A stretch of 28,879 nucleotides of DNA from DASQVO01 sp035640715. Lineage in GTDB: Bacteria > Actinomycetota > Actinomycetes > Streptosporangiales > Streptosporangiaceae. The position numbers and the translations under genes were made by a program. The notes beneath the pieces are model-generated. The model saw only the letters and a list, made by a program, of their open reading frames with translations, had not been told where the DNA came from and ran no database searches. The stretch covers positions 1-28,879 of the forward strand of contig DASQVO010000050.1 in assembly GCA_035640715.1 (NCBI GenBank). Direction: 5' to 3'. This document shows, piece after piece, positions 15,787 to 23,666 of this stretch; within the stretch, counting starts at the first letter, position 1; every line of letters begins with the position of its first letter.

Positions 15787-15983
15787 GCACACCTCCGTCA
15801 GCCGGAAACCAGCGGAAACAGACCAATGAAGTCTCTGCATGCCTGCGTCATAGGCACCGCCTCTCAGCTACCTCCTGAGGAACTCCCTAAACAAATCGAC
15901 TTATCTATACGTAATTTCGCTGGTCAGAGCATTAGGGGCCCTAGGGTGCCCATCCGTTACCGGCGGCCGGCGCCGCAGGAACG
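15787..15983 (-). other. AT-richer leader between hldC and the carbamoyltransferase gene
   Basis: A 197-bp gap in an otherwise compact operon, noticeably richer in A/T around 15890-15930, so an internal promoter is likely, though I cannot place confident -35/-10 boxes. A possible 17-residue leader ORF (ATG 15851 to TGA 15798, MTQACRDFIGLFPLVSG) ends 11 nt before GTG 15786 and has GAGG about 9 nt upstream. Near 15940 the sequence GGGGCCCTAGGGTGCCC could pair. Nothing here matches an RNA family I know. Confidence 0.4.
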
Positions 15984-16490
15984 CTACGCGCCGTGGGCGG
16001 CCTCGCGGCGGATCCGGTCCATGATGGCGGTCGTTGAATGACCTGGCAGGTATCCCACCGTCATCACCCGGCCCCCATAGCGCTCCACGATCCGCCGCTC
16101 CGGCAGCGTGGCCGCGTCGTAGTCGCCGCCCTTGACATAGACATCGGGCCGGATGGCCTCGAGCAGCCGTATCGGCACGTCGTCGCTGAAAATGGTCACG
16201 TACTCGACGCAGCCGATCGCCGCGACAACCGCCGCCCGGTCCTCAGCCGGGCTGACCGGCCGCCCCTCGCCCTTCAGCTTCCGCACGCTGTCGTCGGAGT
16301 TGATACCCACGACGAGCACGTCACCGAGGGCAGCGGCCTGCTGGAGGCATTCCACGTGGCCGCGGTGCAGCACGTCGAAGCACCCGTTCGTGAACACGAT
16401 CCGGTGACCTGCCCGGCGATGCCCGGCAAGGCACCGCGCCAGGAGGTCAACGGGCCAGGTCGGCTCAACTCGCCAGTCTGCGAACTGCAC
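15984..16490 (-). CDS. hldC: D-glycero-beta-D-manno-heptose 1-phosphate adenylyltransferase (HldC / HldE domain II)
   Basis: A 168-residue nucleotidyltransferase making ADP-heptose from heptose 1-phosphate and ATP. Cytidylyltransferase-fold motifs: FTNGCFDVLHRGHVECL at 33-49 (HxGH is H42-R-G-H45), VVGINSDDSVRKLKGEGRPV at 60-79, PDVYVKGGDYD at 115-125 and GHSTTAIMDRIR near the end. These match E. coli HldE domain II almost motif for motif, and length fits a stand-alone HldC. GTG 16490 is the best start; its ribosome binding site is weak and the longer frame upstream is not family-like. It is the first gene of the heptose locus, with the kinase and isomerase about 6 kb downstream. Related GCT/RibF-type enzymes lack these spacings. 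Confidence 0.92.
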   Translation of the reverse strand: MQFADWRVEPTWPVDLLARCLAGHRRAGHRIVFTNGCFDVLHRGHVECLQQAAALGDVLVVGINSDDSVRKLKGEGRPVSPAEDRAAVVAAIGCVEYVTIFSDDVPIRLLEAIRPDVYVKGGDYDAATLPERRIVERYGGRVMTVGYLPGHSTTAIMDRIRREAAHGA

Positions 16491-16649
16491 GTTTCTCGCA
16501 CCACTCTCGCATCGCTTATGCGCGGCGATACCCGGCTGTCCGCCCGGCAAACGGCCGGCGCCGATGCCTGCGTGCCGGCCCGCCTGTGATGGACGCGTAA
16601 ATCCGGCCGCCGGCGATATGACCGCGCGCCTGTGGGTAAGGCGCTCGGC

Positions 16650-17618
16650 ATGACTGAGTTCGGATACACCGCGATGTGTGAACAGACGCCTGTCAAGCAG
16701 CTCGTCAGTGACCTGGCAGAGGCCGAGGCCGCGGGCTTCGACTTCTCGGTCATGTCCGATCATTACTTCCCGTGGATCGAGGAGCAGGGGCATTCCGGCT
16801 ATGCCTGGTCGGTGCTCGGTGCCGCGGCCCATGCCACCGAGCGGCTGCCGCTGATGACGTTCGTCACCTGCCCGACGATGCGCTACCACCCGGCCGTGGT
16901 CGCGCAGAAGGCCGCCACGATGGGCGTGCTGTCCGACGGCCGGTTCTCCCTCGGGATCGGGTCCGGTGAGAACCTCAACGAGCACGTCATCGGCCTGGGC
17001 TGGCCCGCCAGGCAGGTACGCCATGAGATGCTCAGCGAGGCACTGGACATCATCGCCCGCCTCTTCACCGGCAAATACGTGAACTACCGCGGCAAGCATT
17101 TCAGTGTCGCGAGGGCCAAGCTCTACGACATCCCGGACAAGCCGCCGCCGATCTACGTCGCCGGCTCCGGCCCGGCCTCACTGCGGCTCGCCGCGGAGAA
17201 GGGCGACGGGATGATCTCCGTCGAGCCGCTCCGCGAACTCGTGCAGGCGTTCGACAAGGCCGCCGGGCCGGGGAAGCCGAAATTCGGCCAGCTGCCGATC
17301 TCCTACGACAGTGACGAGGACGCCGCCCGCGAGCGGGCCAGGAGGCTTTGGCGCTGGGGCGTAGCCGGCTGGAAGGTCAATGCGGAGCTTCCGGATCCCG
17401 AGGCCTTCGAGGCGTGCTCCGCCACGGTCACCGAGGATGACGTCTGCTCCGTCGTCTCGTGCGGGCCGGATGTCGCCACGCACGTGGAGGCGGTCCGGGC
17501 CTACGTCGACGCCGGGTACACCCACGTGGCCCTGGTCGGGGTGGGCGCCGACAAGCAGGGCGAGTTCATCTCCTGGGCGTCCAAGGAGCTGCTGCCGGCG
17601 CTGCGCGGGCTGTGTTAG
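16650..17618 (+). CDS. F420-dependent LLM-class oxidoreductase (F420-G6PDH-like subfamily)
   Basis: A 322-residue luciferase-like monooxygenase-fold enzyme. MTEFGYTAMCEQTPVKQLVS, FSVMSDHYFPWIEEQGHSGY, TFVTCPTMRYHPAVVAQKAA, LGIGSGENLNEHVIG and YVNYRGKHFSVARAKLYDIP are the hallmarks of the subfamily close to F420-dependent glucose-6-phosphate dehydrogenase. A deazaflavin cofactor and hydride transfer from a sugar phosphate or alcohol are therefore likely; the substrate is not set by sequence. ATG 16650 fits the family start and has GGTAAGG about 10 nt before it. It is divergent from hldC across about 160 bp and followed at once by a strong hairpin terminator. Confidence 0.92.
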   Translation: MTEFGYTAMCEQTPVKQLVSDLAEAEAAGFDFSVMSDHYFPWIEEQGHSGYAWSVLGAAAHATERLPLMTFVTCPTMRYHPAVVAQKAATMGVLSDGRFSLGIGSGENLNEHVIGLGWPARQVRHEMLSEALDIIARLFTGKYVNYRGKHFSVARAKLYDIPDKPPPIYVAGSGPASLRLAAEKGDGMISVEPLRELVQAFDKAAGPGKPKFGQLPISYDSDEDAARERARRLWRWGVAGWKVNAELPDPEAFEACSATVTEDDVCSVVSCGPDVATHVEAVRAYVDAGYTHVALVGVGADKQGEFISWASKELLPALRGLC

Positions 17619-17619
17619 C

Positions 17620-17639
17620 CCGGGGGGACGACCCCCCGG
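17620..17639 (+). terminator. hairpin directly after the F420 oxidoreductase
   Basis: CCGGGGGG (17620-17627), loop ACGA, CCCCCCGG (17632-17639): a perfect 8-bp GC stem starting 2 nt after the TAG stop. There is no U-tract, as is common for actinobacterial terminators. Confidence 0.75.
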
Positions 17640-17669
17640 AACCCCCCGTCAGCTTTCCCGGGCTGGGGT

Positions 17670-17809
17670 CCGATACACCGGCCGCTCGCCGGGCCTGTAG
17701 GCCCGGACTCGCTGGGCCGGTAACGATCGCCTGTCCGTAGCCTGTGCCGGTACCGGCCGATACACCGGCCGCTCGCCGGGCCTGAAGGCCCGGACTCGCT
17801 GGGCCGGTA
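17670..17809. repeat. duplicated nested-hairpin element (two 53-bp copies)
   Basis: Copies lie at 17670-17722 and 17757-17809 and differ at one base. Each has an outer stem ACCGGCC/GGCCGGT and an inner stem CCGGGCC/GGCCCGG closing a four-base loop. The single difference is in that loop (TGTA in copy 1, TGAA in copy 2), so both stems are intact. The element lies between the convergent F420 oxidoreductase and carboxylesterase genes; a further palindrome (CCGGTACCGG) sits between the copies. A bidirectional terminator pair or a small repetitive element are both possible. Confidence 0.8.
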
Positions 17810-17839
17810 CGAACCTGCGGTCCGCTGCGTGATCTCTCG

Positions 17840-19357
17840 CTACCCAACCAGATCCAGGATCCCGAACTCATGCTCTGCCCAGAGGCGGCGCGATGTCTCC
17901 TCCGGGTATGGCGCCACGGACGGCGGGTCGTCGAAGACCCGCGTCAGGTGCCCGGCGGCCGTGTAGGCGGGCCATCCGGGGTCGCCGCTGGCGGCGAACG
18001 CGATCCACGAGGAGCGCATCGCCTCGCCCAGGTTCACGGCCGCGGCTGGCGTCTGCCCGCCGAACAGCATCTGGCCGAAGCCCGCGGCGAACGAGCCGAA
18101 GATCAGTGGCACATCGAGCCCGTGGCAGGCGCCGAGTGCGCCGTCATTGGCCGGCGCGGCGTAGCGCAGTTCATAGAGGAAGGCGGTACCGCCCCCGGCG
18201 GCGTGTGCCTGCGCGAGGTGCAGGCTCGGCATGCGGAACAGCCAGTCGGAGTAGGCCAGTTCGTACAGCCGCGTGGCGTCGGCCTCCGGATATGCCACCC
18301 GGTAGGCATCCGCGCCGCCCAGGCCGGGGGCGAACGCGCGCAGCGCCGTGGCCGCCTCCTCGGCCGCGAGGCCGCCGAACCGCGCCGAGGCGGCCGTGAA
18401 TAGCCGGCACTCGTCGCGAGTATGCCCGGCGATCAGCTCGATGTCGCGGGCCCGCCCGCCGGCCAGGGCCTGCCAGGGCGCGGCCGGCAGTACCTCGCCG
18501 TCGACGACGGGCGAGAACGGGGTGAGGGTATGCGCGACGGCCCCCCAGCGCCCGGCCCGCTCTCCGAAGGAGGCGATGACCGCCTCCGCGGCCCCGACCA
18601 GCCGCTCCGGGTCGATCCGGGCCAGGTCGGCGGCGCTGGGGCGCACGCCCACTTCGGTCGCGGCCGCGGCGGCGATGTCGGCCGCCAGCGCCGTGGAGAA
18701 GAAGGTGCCGGGGACGCTCTGGGTGATCGCGCGCCGGAAGAGCCCGGCGGCTGCGTCCATGACCAGCAGCGCGGCGATCGACCCGGCTCCCGCCGACTCA
18801 CCGAACACGGTCACGTTGTCCGGGTCGCCGCCGAACGAGGCGATGTTGTCCTGCACCCAGCCGAGCGCGGCGACCTGGTCCAGCAGGCCGCGGTTGGCCG
18901 GGGCGCCTTCGAGCTGCGCGAAGCCCTCCATGCCGACGCGGTAGTTGAAGGTGACGACGACCACGCCCTGGCGTGCGATGCGGGCACCGTCGTAGGCCGG
19001 GTCGCTGGCATACCCGGCCGCGTAGGCGCCCCCGTAGACCCAGACCATGACGGGCAGCCTGGCCGCCCCGGCGTCCGGGGACCACACGTTGACTGTCAGC
19101 CAGTCTCCCGCGGCCTGCCCGGCGCCCGCGCTCACCGGTGCGGCGATGCGGCCGGCCCGGGGCTGGGGCGGCGGCGGCCCGAATGCGGACGCGTCACGGG
19201 TACCGTCCCAGCTCTCCGGCGGGCGCGGCACGGCGAAGCGCAGGTCACCGGCTGGCGGCCGGGCGAACGGGATGCCGCGGAAGACGGCCAGGCCATCCTC
19301 CCGCCGCCCGCGGACGGCGCCGATGGTGGTCTTGACCCGGGGATCGTCGGCTGGCAC
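17840..19357 (-). CDS. type B carboxylesterase
   Basis: A 505-residue alpha/beta-hydrolase of the carboxylesterase type B family. N-terminal GAVRGRREDGLAVFRGIPFA and RPP are typical. The oxyanion-hole segment VYGGAYAAGY is near 107-116, the nucleophile elbow GESAGAG has Ser188, and the catalytic His lies in CHGLDVPLIFG. The Glu of the triad should lie near the ELIAGHTRDECRLF stretch. No signal peptide is seen, so it is probably cytoplasmic. GTG 19357 gives the family start (ADDPRVKTTIGAVRG). It lies 14 bp after the Ddn-like gene and is probably co-transcribed with it. Substrate unknown: a broad ester or carbamate hydrolase. Confidence 0.92.
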   Translation of the reverse strand: MPADDPRVKTTIGAVRGRREDGLAVFRGIPFARPPAGDLRFAVPRPPESWDGTRDASAFGPPPPQPRAGRIAAPVSAGAGQAAGDWLTVNVWSPDAGAARLPVMVWVYGGAYAAGYASDPAYDGARIARQGVVVVTFNYRVGMEGFAQLEGAPANRGLLDQVAALGWVQDNIASFGGDPDNVTVFGESAGAGSIAALLVMDAAAGLFRRAITQSVPGTFFSTALAADIAAAAATEVGVRPSAADLARIDPERLVGAAEAVIASFGERAGRWGAVAHTLTPFSPVVDGEVLPAAPWQALAGGRARDIELIAGHTRDECRLFTAASARFGGLAAEEAATALRAFAPGLGGADAYRVAYPEADATRLYELAYSDWLFRMPSLHLAQAHAAGGGTAFLYELRYAAPANDGALGACHGLDVPLIFGSFAAGFGQMLFGGQTPAAAVNLGEAMRSSWIAFAASGDPGWPAYTAAGHLTRVFDDPPSVAPYPEETSRRLWAEHEFGILDLVG

Positions 19358-19371
19358 GGCTGTCGTCCCGG

Positions 19372-19788
19372 CTATCTGACCGGCTCGAGGATGACGACCG
19401 GGATCTGCCGCTGCGTCTTCTTCTCGTACTCCGCGAAGTTGGGGAAGTTCTCCTTCTGGCGGGCCCAGATGGCCTCCCGTTCCTCGGGGCCAGCCACCCG
19501 CGCGGTCACTTCGATGGTCTCGGTGCCCACTTCGGCCCGGGTCCGCGGATCAGCCAGCAGGTTGTGGTACCAGGCCGGGTTCGTCGGCGCGCCCGCCTTC
19601 GACGCGAAGATCGCGTAGCTGTCACCGACCTTCTGGTACGCGAGCGGGCTCACCCGTTCCGCGCCGGTTTTGGCACCTGTGCTGTGCAGCAGCAGGAGGG
19701 AGCTGCCCGCGAACATGCCACCCACCTTCCCGCCGTTGGCCCGGAACTCTTCGATGATCTTCGCGTTGAAATCGTTCGGCTCTGTCAT
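19372..19788 (-). CDS. deazaflavin (F420)-dependent nitroreductase-family protein (Ddn-like)
   Basis: A 138-residue split-beta-barrel protein. NDFNAKIIEEFRANGGKVGG, LLLLHSTGAKTGAERVSPLAY, YAIFASKAGAPTNPAWYHNLL, V-x-V-G-T-E-T-I-E-V-T-A-R and ENFPNFAEYEKKTQRQIPVV are the standard Ddn/FDOR-A family blocks. The GA-x-TG and K-x-G-A-P-x-N-P-x-W-Y-H motifs bind F420H2 in known members. ATG 19788 has GGGAG 5 nt upstream. The physiological role in the family is quinone or other small-molecule reduction. It precedes the carboxylesterase in a likely two-gene unit. Confidence 0.92.
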   Translation of the reverse strand: MTEPNDFNAKIIEEFRANGGKVGGMFAGSSLLLLHSTGAKTGAERVSPLAYQKVGDSYAIFASKAGAPTNPAWYHNLLADPRTRAEVGTETIEVTARVAGPEEREAIWARQKENFPNFAEYEKKTQRQIPVVILEPVR

Positions 19789-19942
19789 TTGTCTCCCAGT
19801 CTGCTGCGGTCGGCCAGACCTTCCCGAACACCCTGCCATCACCGGCCGCGCGCTGTCACATCGGTACCGTGGACCGGTCGCATAGGTTGGGCGCGGCGGC
19901 CCGTCGGCCCGTGGTGTCGCCGTCCCCGGGCGAGGAGATGGG

Positions 19943-20593
19943 ATGACGCTGCACCGCCAGCTGAGCGACTTGCCGTTCTCCAGTACGCTCAGGCCCTATA
20001 CGGGCGCCCTGATGGCCGGGGATGACTACGACGGGTATCACTTCGCGGACGTCACCGTCAGCGACGCCGGCGCGGGCGGCTGCCGCTTCATCGAGTGCGC
20101 GTTCTCCGGCGTGACGTTCGACGGCGGGACGTTCCGCAAGAGCCGCTTCAGCGACGTGTGGCTGCGCGACGTCCGCCTCCTGTCAGCCGACCTGGCCGAG
20201 AGCAGCTGGCTGGACGCGACGTTCCTAGGCTGCGCCGCCGCCGGCGTCCAGACATTCGGCGCCAGCTTGCGCCGGGTCGTCTTCCATGGGTGCAAGCTTG
20301 ACTCGGTGAACTTCCGCACAGCCGTCCTCGCCGACGTCACGTTCGAGGACTGCCTCCTGCGCGACGTGGACTTCGGCGGCGCTACGCTCAAGCGCACCCG
20401 CTTCCCGGGCTCGAAGCTAACGCGTGCCGATTTCTCCCGGGCCACCCTGGAGAAGGCGGACCTGCGCGGCGCCGAGCTGGACATCACCGCGGGCTACGAG
20501 TCGCTCCGCGGCGCCATCATCGACACCGCCCAGCTCATGTCCATCGCCCCGGTCCTCGCCCGCCAGCTCGGCATCGAGGTAAAAGAGGGCTAG
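19943..20593 (+). CDS. pentapeptide-repeat protein
   Basis: A 216-residue protein. From about residue 30 to 185 it follows an A(D/N)LxX-type register: CRFIECAFSGVTFDGGTFRK, SRFSDVWLRDVRLLSADLAE, LDSVNFRTAVLADVTFEDCL, and TRADFSRATLEKADLRGAEL, which forms a right-handed quadrilateral beta helix. The length is close to that of the DNA-gyrase-protecting members (Qnr, MfpA), but most pentapeptide proteins have no known function, so no resistance role is claimed. ATG 19943 has GAGGAG about 6 nt upstream. It is divergent from the Ddn-like gene and convergent with the MurD2 unit. Confidence 0.9.
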   Translation: MTLHRQLSDLPFSSTLRPYTGALMAGDDYDGYHFADVTVSDAGAGGCRFIECAFSGVTFDGGTFRKSRFSDVWLRDVRLLSADLAESSWLDATFLGCAAAGVQTFGASLRRVVFHGCKLDSVNFRTAVLADVTFEDCLLRDVDFGGATLKRTRFPGSKLTRADFSRATLEKADLRGAELDITAGYESLRGAIIDTAQLMSIAPVLARQLGIEVKEG

Positions 20594-20616
20594 ACCCTAA
20601 GCCAGCTACTCCGTGC

Positions 20617-20760
20617 TCATGCCTTCGAGTTCCGGAGCGTCGCGCGCCCGTCGGCTACGGCCAGCCGGACCAGCAGCGCACGCAGCCGGGACCCAGCCAG
20701 CGATACGGAACTCCCCGCCGCGTCCCGCACTTCGAGCGGGCCCAGGATGCCGACGCGCAC
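20617..20760 (-). pseudogene. SARP/AfsR-type regulator, N-terminal stub
   Basis: A 47-residue frame reads MRVGILGPLEVRDAAGSSVS, then LAGSRLRALLVRLAVADGR, ending ATLRNSKA. This is the conserved opening of SARP/AfsR-type activators (FGILGPLEVRDxxGxxVxLGGxRxRALLAxL), but it stops within the winged helix and lacks the BTAD domain. The rest of the gene is not in the adjacent DNA; downstream is the convergent pentapeptide-repeat gene. A remnant of a regulator after deletion is the simplest reading. Confidence 0.72.
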
Positions 20761-20861
20761 TTTCTTCGCCCCCTTCGCGTTGATTGTCCCAGACGTCCAG
20801 GCCCCATGCCGATAGCGGCAGCTGTGCGCCCTGACGCGGAATGTGTCATAAAGGAATATCA

Positions 20862-20882
20862 ACGGTATGGTTACCATACCGT
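20862..20882. promoter_or_regulatory. 21-bp perfect palindrome
   Basis: Arms ACGGTATGGT and ACCATACCGT flank a single central T. It sits in an AT-rich pocket 20 bp past the murD2 stop and about 100 bp upstream of the SARP stub. As DNA it looks like a dimeric-repressor operator; as RNA it could form an 8-bp stem with a GUUAC-type loop and end the murD2 unit, although no clear U-tract follows. I cannot choose between these. Confidence 0.65.
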
Positions 20883-20901
20883 GCGTCTTGAACACAGGAC
20901 C

Positions 20902-22275
20902 TCAGCCGCAGCGTGACTGCGCCCCCGCTGCGTGCCCGGGCGCACGGCACGCGTGCATGGCGCGGGCGAAGGCCTCGCCCCGGTCGCGGTAGTCGCGGAA
21001 CCGGCCGAAGCTGGGCGCCGCCGGGGACAGCAGCACCACACCGTCCGGCCAGGCCCAGCCGAACCCGCGAGCGACGGCCGTATCGAGATCGGCGCAGTCG
21101 ATGACGTCCGCGACGGCGGAAGGATGACCGGCCGGGATCACGGACTCGATGTCGGTATGGATCCGGGGGCCGCTGTCGGGCAGGGTCAGCACGAGCGTCG
21201 GCGCGGCACGCTCACGCAGGCCGGCCGCGAGGGGCGCGTAGTCGATGCCGCGGTCCTGGCCGCCGACGATCAGGGCGACGCGCCGGCCGCCGAACGCGTC
21301 GAGCGCGGCCAGTGTGGGCAGGACGTTCGTAGACAGGCTGTCATCGACGAAGGTCACTCCCGCAACATCACCGATGACCTGGAGCCGGCTCTGCAGGTGC
21401 TGATAGCCGGCGCCCGCGCCCGCGAGCGCCGCATCATCGGCTGCCTGGGGAACACCCAGCGCCTCCAGGCAGCGCCTGGCGATCAGCGCATTGCGCCGGT
21501 TGTGCTGGCCGAGCAGGCCCAGTGAGCCCATCCATGTGGCGCCGGGTTCGTCGTCTGCCCGCACCCAGTCGATCTTCGGGCCGAGCAGCGCGGCACGTTC
21601 CCGCAGCAGATCGCTATCACCATTGGCCACGGTCAGGTCCGCGCCGGGCTGCGAGCACGCGGACAGTTTGTCCCTGAAGTAGTTCTCCACGCCGCCGTGC
21701 CAGGGCAGGTGATCCGGGTGCAGCGATGTGACGGCGACGACGGGCGGTGACGACGCGAGATCGGTGGCCTGGTAGCTGGAAACCTCGATCACCCAGTAAT
21801 CCCATGGTCCCGTGCCGCCCTCGGGATCGTAGGGCGGCACGCCTATATTCCCGCCGACCATGCAGCGATAGCCGAGACCCGTCAGCAGGTGACCTGCGAT
21901 CGAGACGACGGTGCTCTTTCCCTTCGTCCCCGTGACACAGACCACCCGTTCGGCGTCCGCTTCCTGCAGCCACAGCCCGAGGCCCCCGGTGACAGGGATC
22001 CCGAGCGCTTCGAGCCGGGCCACCTCGGGGCGATAGCGGCTGATTCCGGGGGTCTTGACGACGACCTCGCACCGCTCAAGGGCGGCGAGGCCGCCTTCCC
22101 GCGTGGGCAGCACCGGAATGCCCATGACATCGGCTCCGGGCTTATCGTCGACAAGCACGGGCTGCACACCCATTGAGGTCAGCTTGCGGACGTTCGCCAT
22201 GCCCTCGCGGCCGAGGCCCCACACCCCGGCGCGGGCACCTCGCAGATCAGTCCAGGAAAGCGTGGGGCGCGTCAT
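20902..22275 (-). CDS. murD2: UDP-N-acetylmuramoyl-L-alanine--L-glutamate ligase (MurD2)
   Basis: A 457-residue Mur ligase. Domain 1 starts LRGARAGVWGLGREGMANVR; the ATP P-loop is GTKGKST at 116-122. VIEVSSYQATDL, TSLHPDHLPWHGGVENYFRD, the LGQHNRRNALIA segment and DDSLSTNVLPTLAALDAF follow in Mur order. It starts 2 nt after the stop of the MurL-like gene. Known biochemistry (Xanthomonas oryzae and actinobacterial homologues) pairs MurL with MurD2, which adds L-Glu rather than D-Glu to UDP-MurNAc-L-Ala. I assign MurD2 from this pairing and MurD-like motifs; a plain MurD is the alternative. A separate canonical murD in the dcw cluster would not be visible here. Confidence 0.85.
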   Translation of the reverse strand: MTRPTLSWTDLRGARAGVWGLGREGMANVRKLTSMGVQPVLVDDKPGADVMGIPVLPTREGGLAALERCEVVVKTPGISRYRPEVARLEALGIPVTGGLGLWLQEADAERVVCVTGTKGKSTVVSIAGHLLTGLGYRCMVGGNIGVPPYDPEGGTGPWDYWVIEVSSYQATDLASSPPVVAVTSLHPDHLPWHGGVENYFRDKLSACSQPGADLTVANGDSDLLRERAALLGPKIDWVRADDEPGATWMGSLGLLGQHNRRNALIARRCLEALGVPQAADDAALAGAGAGYQHLQSRLQVIGDVAGVTFVDDSLSTNVLPTLAALDAFGGRRVALIVGGQDRGIDYAPLAAGLRERAAPTLVLTLPDSGPRIHTDIESVIPAGHPSAVADVIDCADLDTAVARGFGWAWPDGVVLLSPAAPSFGRFRDYRDRGEAFARAMHACRAPGHAAGAQSRCG

Positions 22276-22277
22276 CG

Positions 22278-23666
22278 TCAGGCCAGGACGTCTTCCGTCG
22301 CGTAGGCGGCCGGGATGAAATGCTCGCCCACGGGACGCAGCAGCCCCTCCGTCGAGGGCGTCCCGGGCAAGATCGTGACATCCGCGGCCAGTTCTTCGAG
22401 GAGCTTGCAGCCGGCACGGTCGGGGCGCCGCGCCGCCAGCAGTGTCGCGGCGCGGCACTCGTTGACCTCGCCAACGCACTCGAACGGCTTACTAACGTCC
22501 GACGTGCCAAGCAATGCGCGGAAGCGGGGGGCAAGGGAGGGGTCCGCGAGCGGTTCCTGGCCGCCGAAAATACGTTCCAATTCTGTAACCGGCAGGAACG
22601 GCGCGAGAATAAGGTCAATGAAACAGCACTTGTCGCACTGCCCGCACCAGTGGTCGAGCCGCTGAGATTTATCGATGTGGAAAGCTCTGTTGCAACTGCG
22701 GAATGTAGAGTGATACTGCTCCATCCGGGCGAACTGCTCCGCTATCCACAGCTCGGTGCGGGGCCTCAGTGCCGAGAAATAATCCGGTATTTCGTGGCCG
22801 TCTGGCAGCGCAGCAGCGGCCTCCGCAAGAACACCGCGGAACGCGGCCTCGAATGCCGCGCTCTTGGAGTACTGGTGGTTGATCGCACGCCCGCCGACCT
22901 GGATGGTGGCGACAGAGGCGGACCACTCGTTCGACATCACCACGGCGTTATAGGCTGCCAGCGACGCGGCCATGACCGCGATGGCCGAGAGAATGCCGGT
23001 TACGGGCACGTGCCCATTGAGGAATCCGAGTTCACGAGACCGCAGGAGCTGAGGATCGATCTGCCGGCCGGCGCGAACGATGGGCAGCCCGGTAACTGCC
23101 GCCGGGCGCTCGATCGCGTCGAAGCGGTCACCCGGCCGGTTGACGATGAAAAGCGCTGCCTCGGCACGGTGGCGGATCAGTTCTACGGTCACGATGGAGT
23201 CGATGCCGCCGCCGAATGGCACCAGGACGCGCCTGATTCCGCCGCCGGCGCGCTGGGGGACGCGATCGTTACGGCCCCTGCCCGCCGCAGCCGCGGGCGC
23301 AGGGACGCTGGGACCTTCAATGCGCACATCGGACAGGTCAATGCCGTTGCGGAAGGCAAACTCGCCGAGGCCCTCGAGGTAATACTCGCGGAGGAAATCC
23401 CGTTCGCACCCCGTCACCGCCAGCTGCCCGAGGTCGATGACGGGGGGTGCCGCCGTCTTGTAATAGGACACCCCGGCGAGCAGGAACACAAGACGCGCGG
23501 CCGCAGTGACGGACGGGGAATCCCACTGTCCCGCCGGGTCCAGGGTTATCCGCTCTTCGAATTGCCGCCCGTCGACGCTGTAGCGGCACAGAAGCAGGCC
23601 GGCATCGGCGTCGATCTCGTAGGACTCGTACCGGAACACGTCCCCGCGGCGAGCCGGTGGCGTCAC
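22278..23666 (-). CDS. murL: UDP-N-acetyl-alpha-D-muramoyl-L-alanyl-L-glutamate epimerase (MurL)
   Basis: A 462-residue protein predicted to convert the terminal L-Glu of UDP-MurNAc-L-Ala-L-Glu to D-Glu, using ATP. The FGGGIDSIVT motif at 151-160 is a pyrophosphatase-type P-loop (SGGxDS-like) for adenylation. Other marks are VMSNEWSAS, GRAINHQYSKS, and a Cys-rich HWCGQCDKCC segment at 339-348, followed by FIDLILAPFLP. These fit the MurL family as I know it, and the adjacent MurD-type ligase is its usual partner. GTG 23666 overlaps the pgeF stop as GTGA. Residues 121-145 are an Ala/Gly/Arg-rich linker. Such a route would let the cell make D-Glu stem peptide without relying on a free glutamate racemase. 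Confidence 0.85.
   Translation of the reverse strand: MTPPARRGDVFRYESYEIDADAGLLLCRYSVDGRQFEERITLDPAGQWDSPSVTAAARLVFLLAGVSYYKTAAPPVIDLGQLAVTGCERDFLREYYLEGLGEFAFRNGIDLSDVRIEGPSVPAPAAAAGRGRNDRVPQRAGGGIRRVLVPFGGGIDSIVTVELIRHRAEAALFIVNRPGDRFDAIERPAAVTGLPIVRAGRQIDPQLLRSRELGFLNGHVPVTGILSAIAVMAASLAAYNAVVMSNEWSASVATIQVGGRAINHQYSKSAAFEAAFRGVLAEAAAALPDGHEIPDYFSALRPRTELWIAEQFARMEQYHSTFRSCNRAFHIDKSQRLDHWCGQCDKCCFIDLILAPFLPVTELERIFGGQEPLADPSLAPRFRALLGTSDVSKPFECVGEVNECRAATLLAARRPDRAGCKLLEELAADVTILPGTPSTEGLLRPVGEHFIPAAYATEDVLA

Noticed and set aside
6262..16490. LPS core operon from a Gram-negative by recent transfer
   Set aside because: Base composition, start-codon use and repeat style match the flanking actinobacterial genes, and there are no lipid A, Kdo or O-antigen polymerase genes.
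19943..20593. Quinolone-resistance (Qnr/MfpA) assignment for the pentapeptide protein
   Set aside because: Length is similar, but the repeat register alone does not define gyrase binding and no specific Qnr loops can be recognised by eye.
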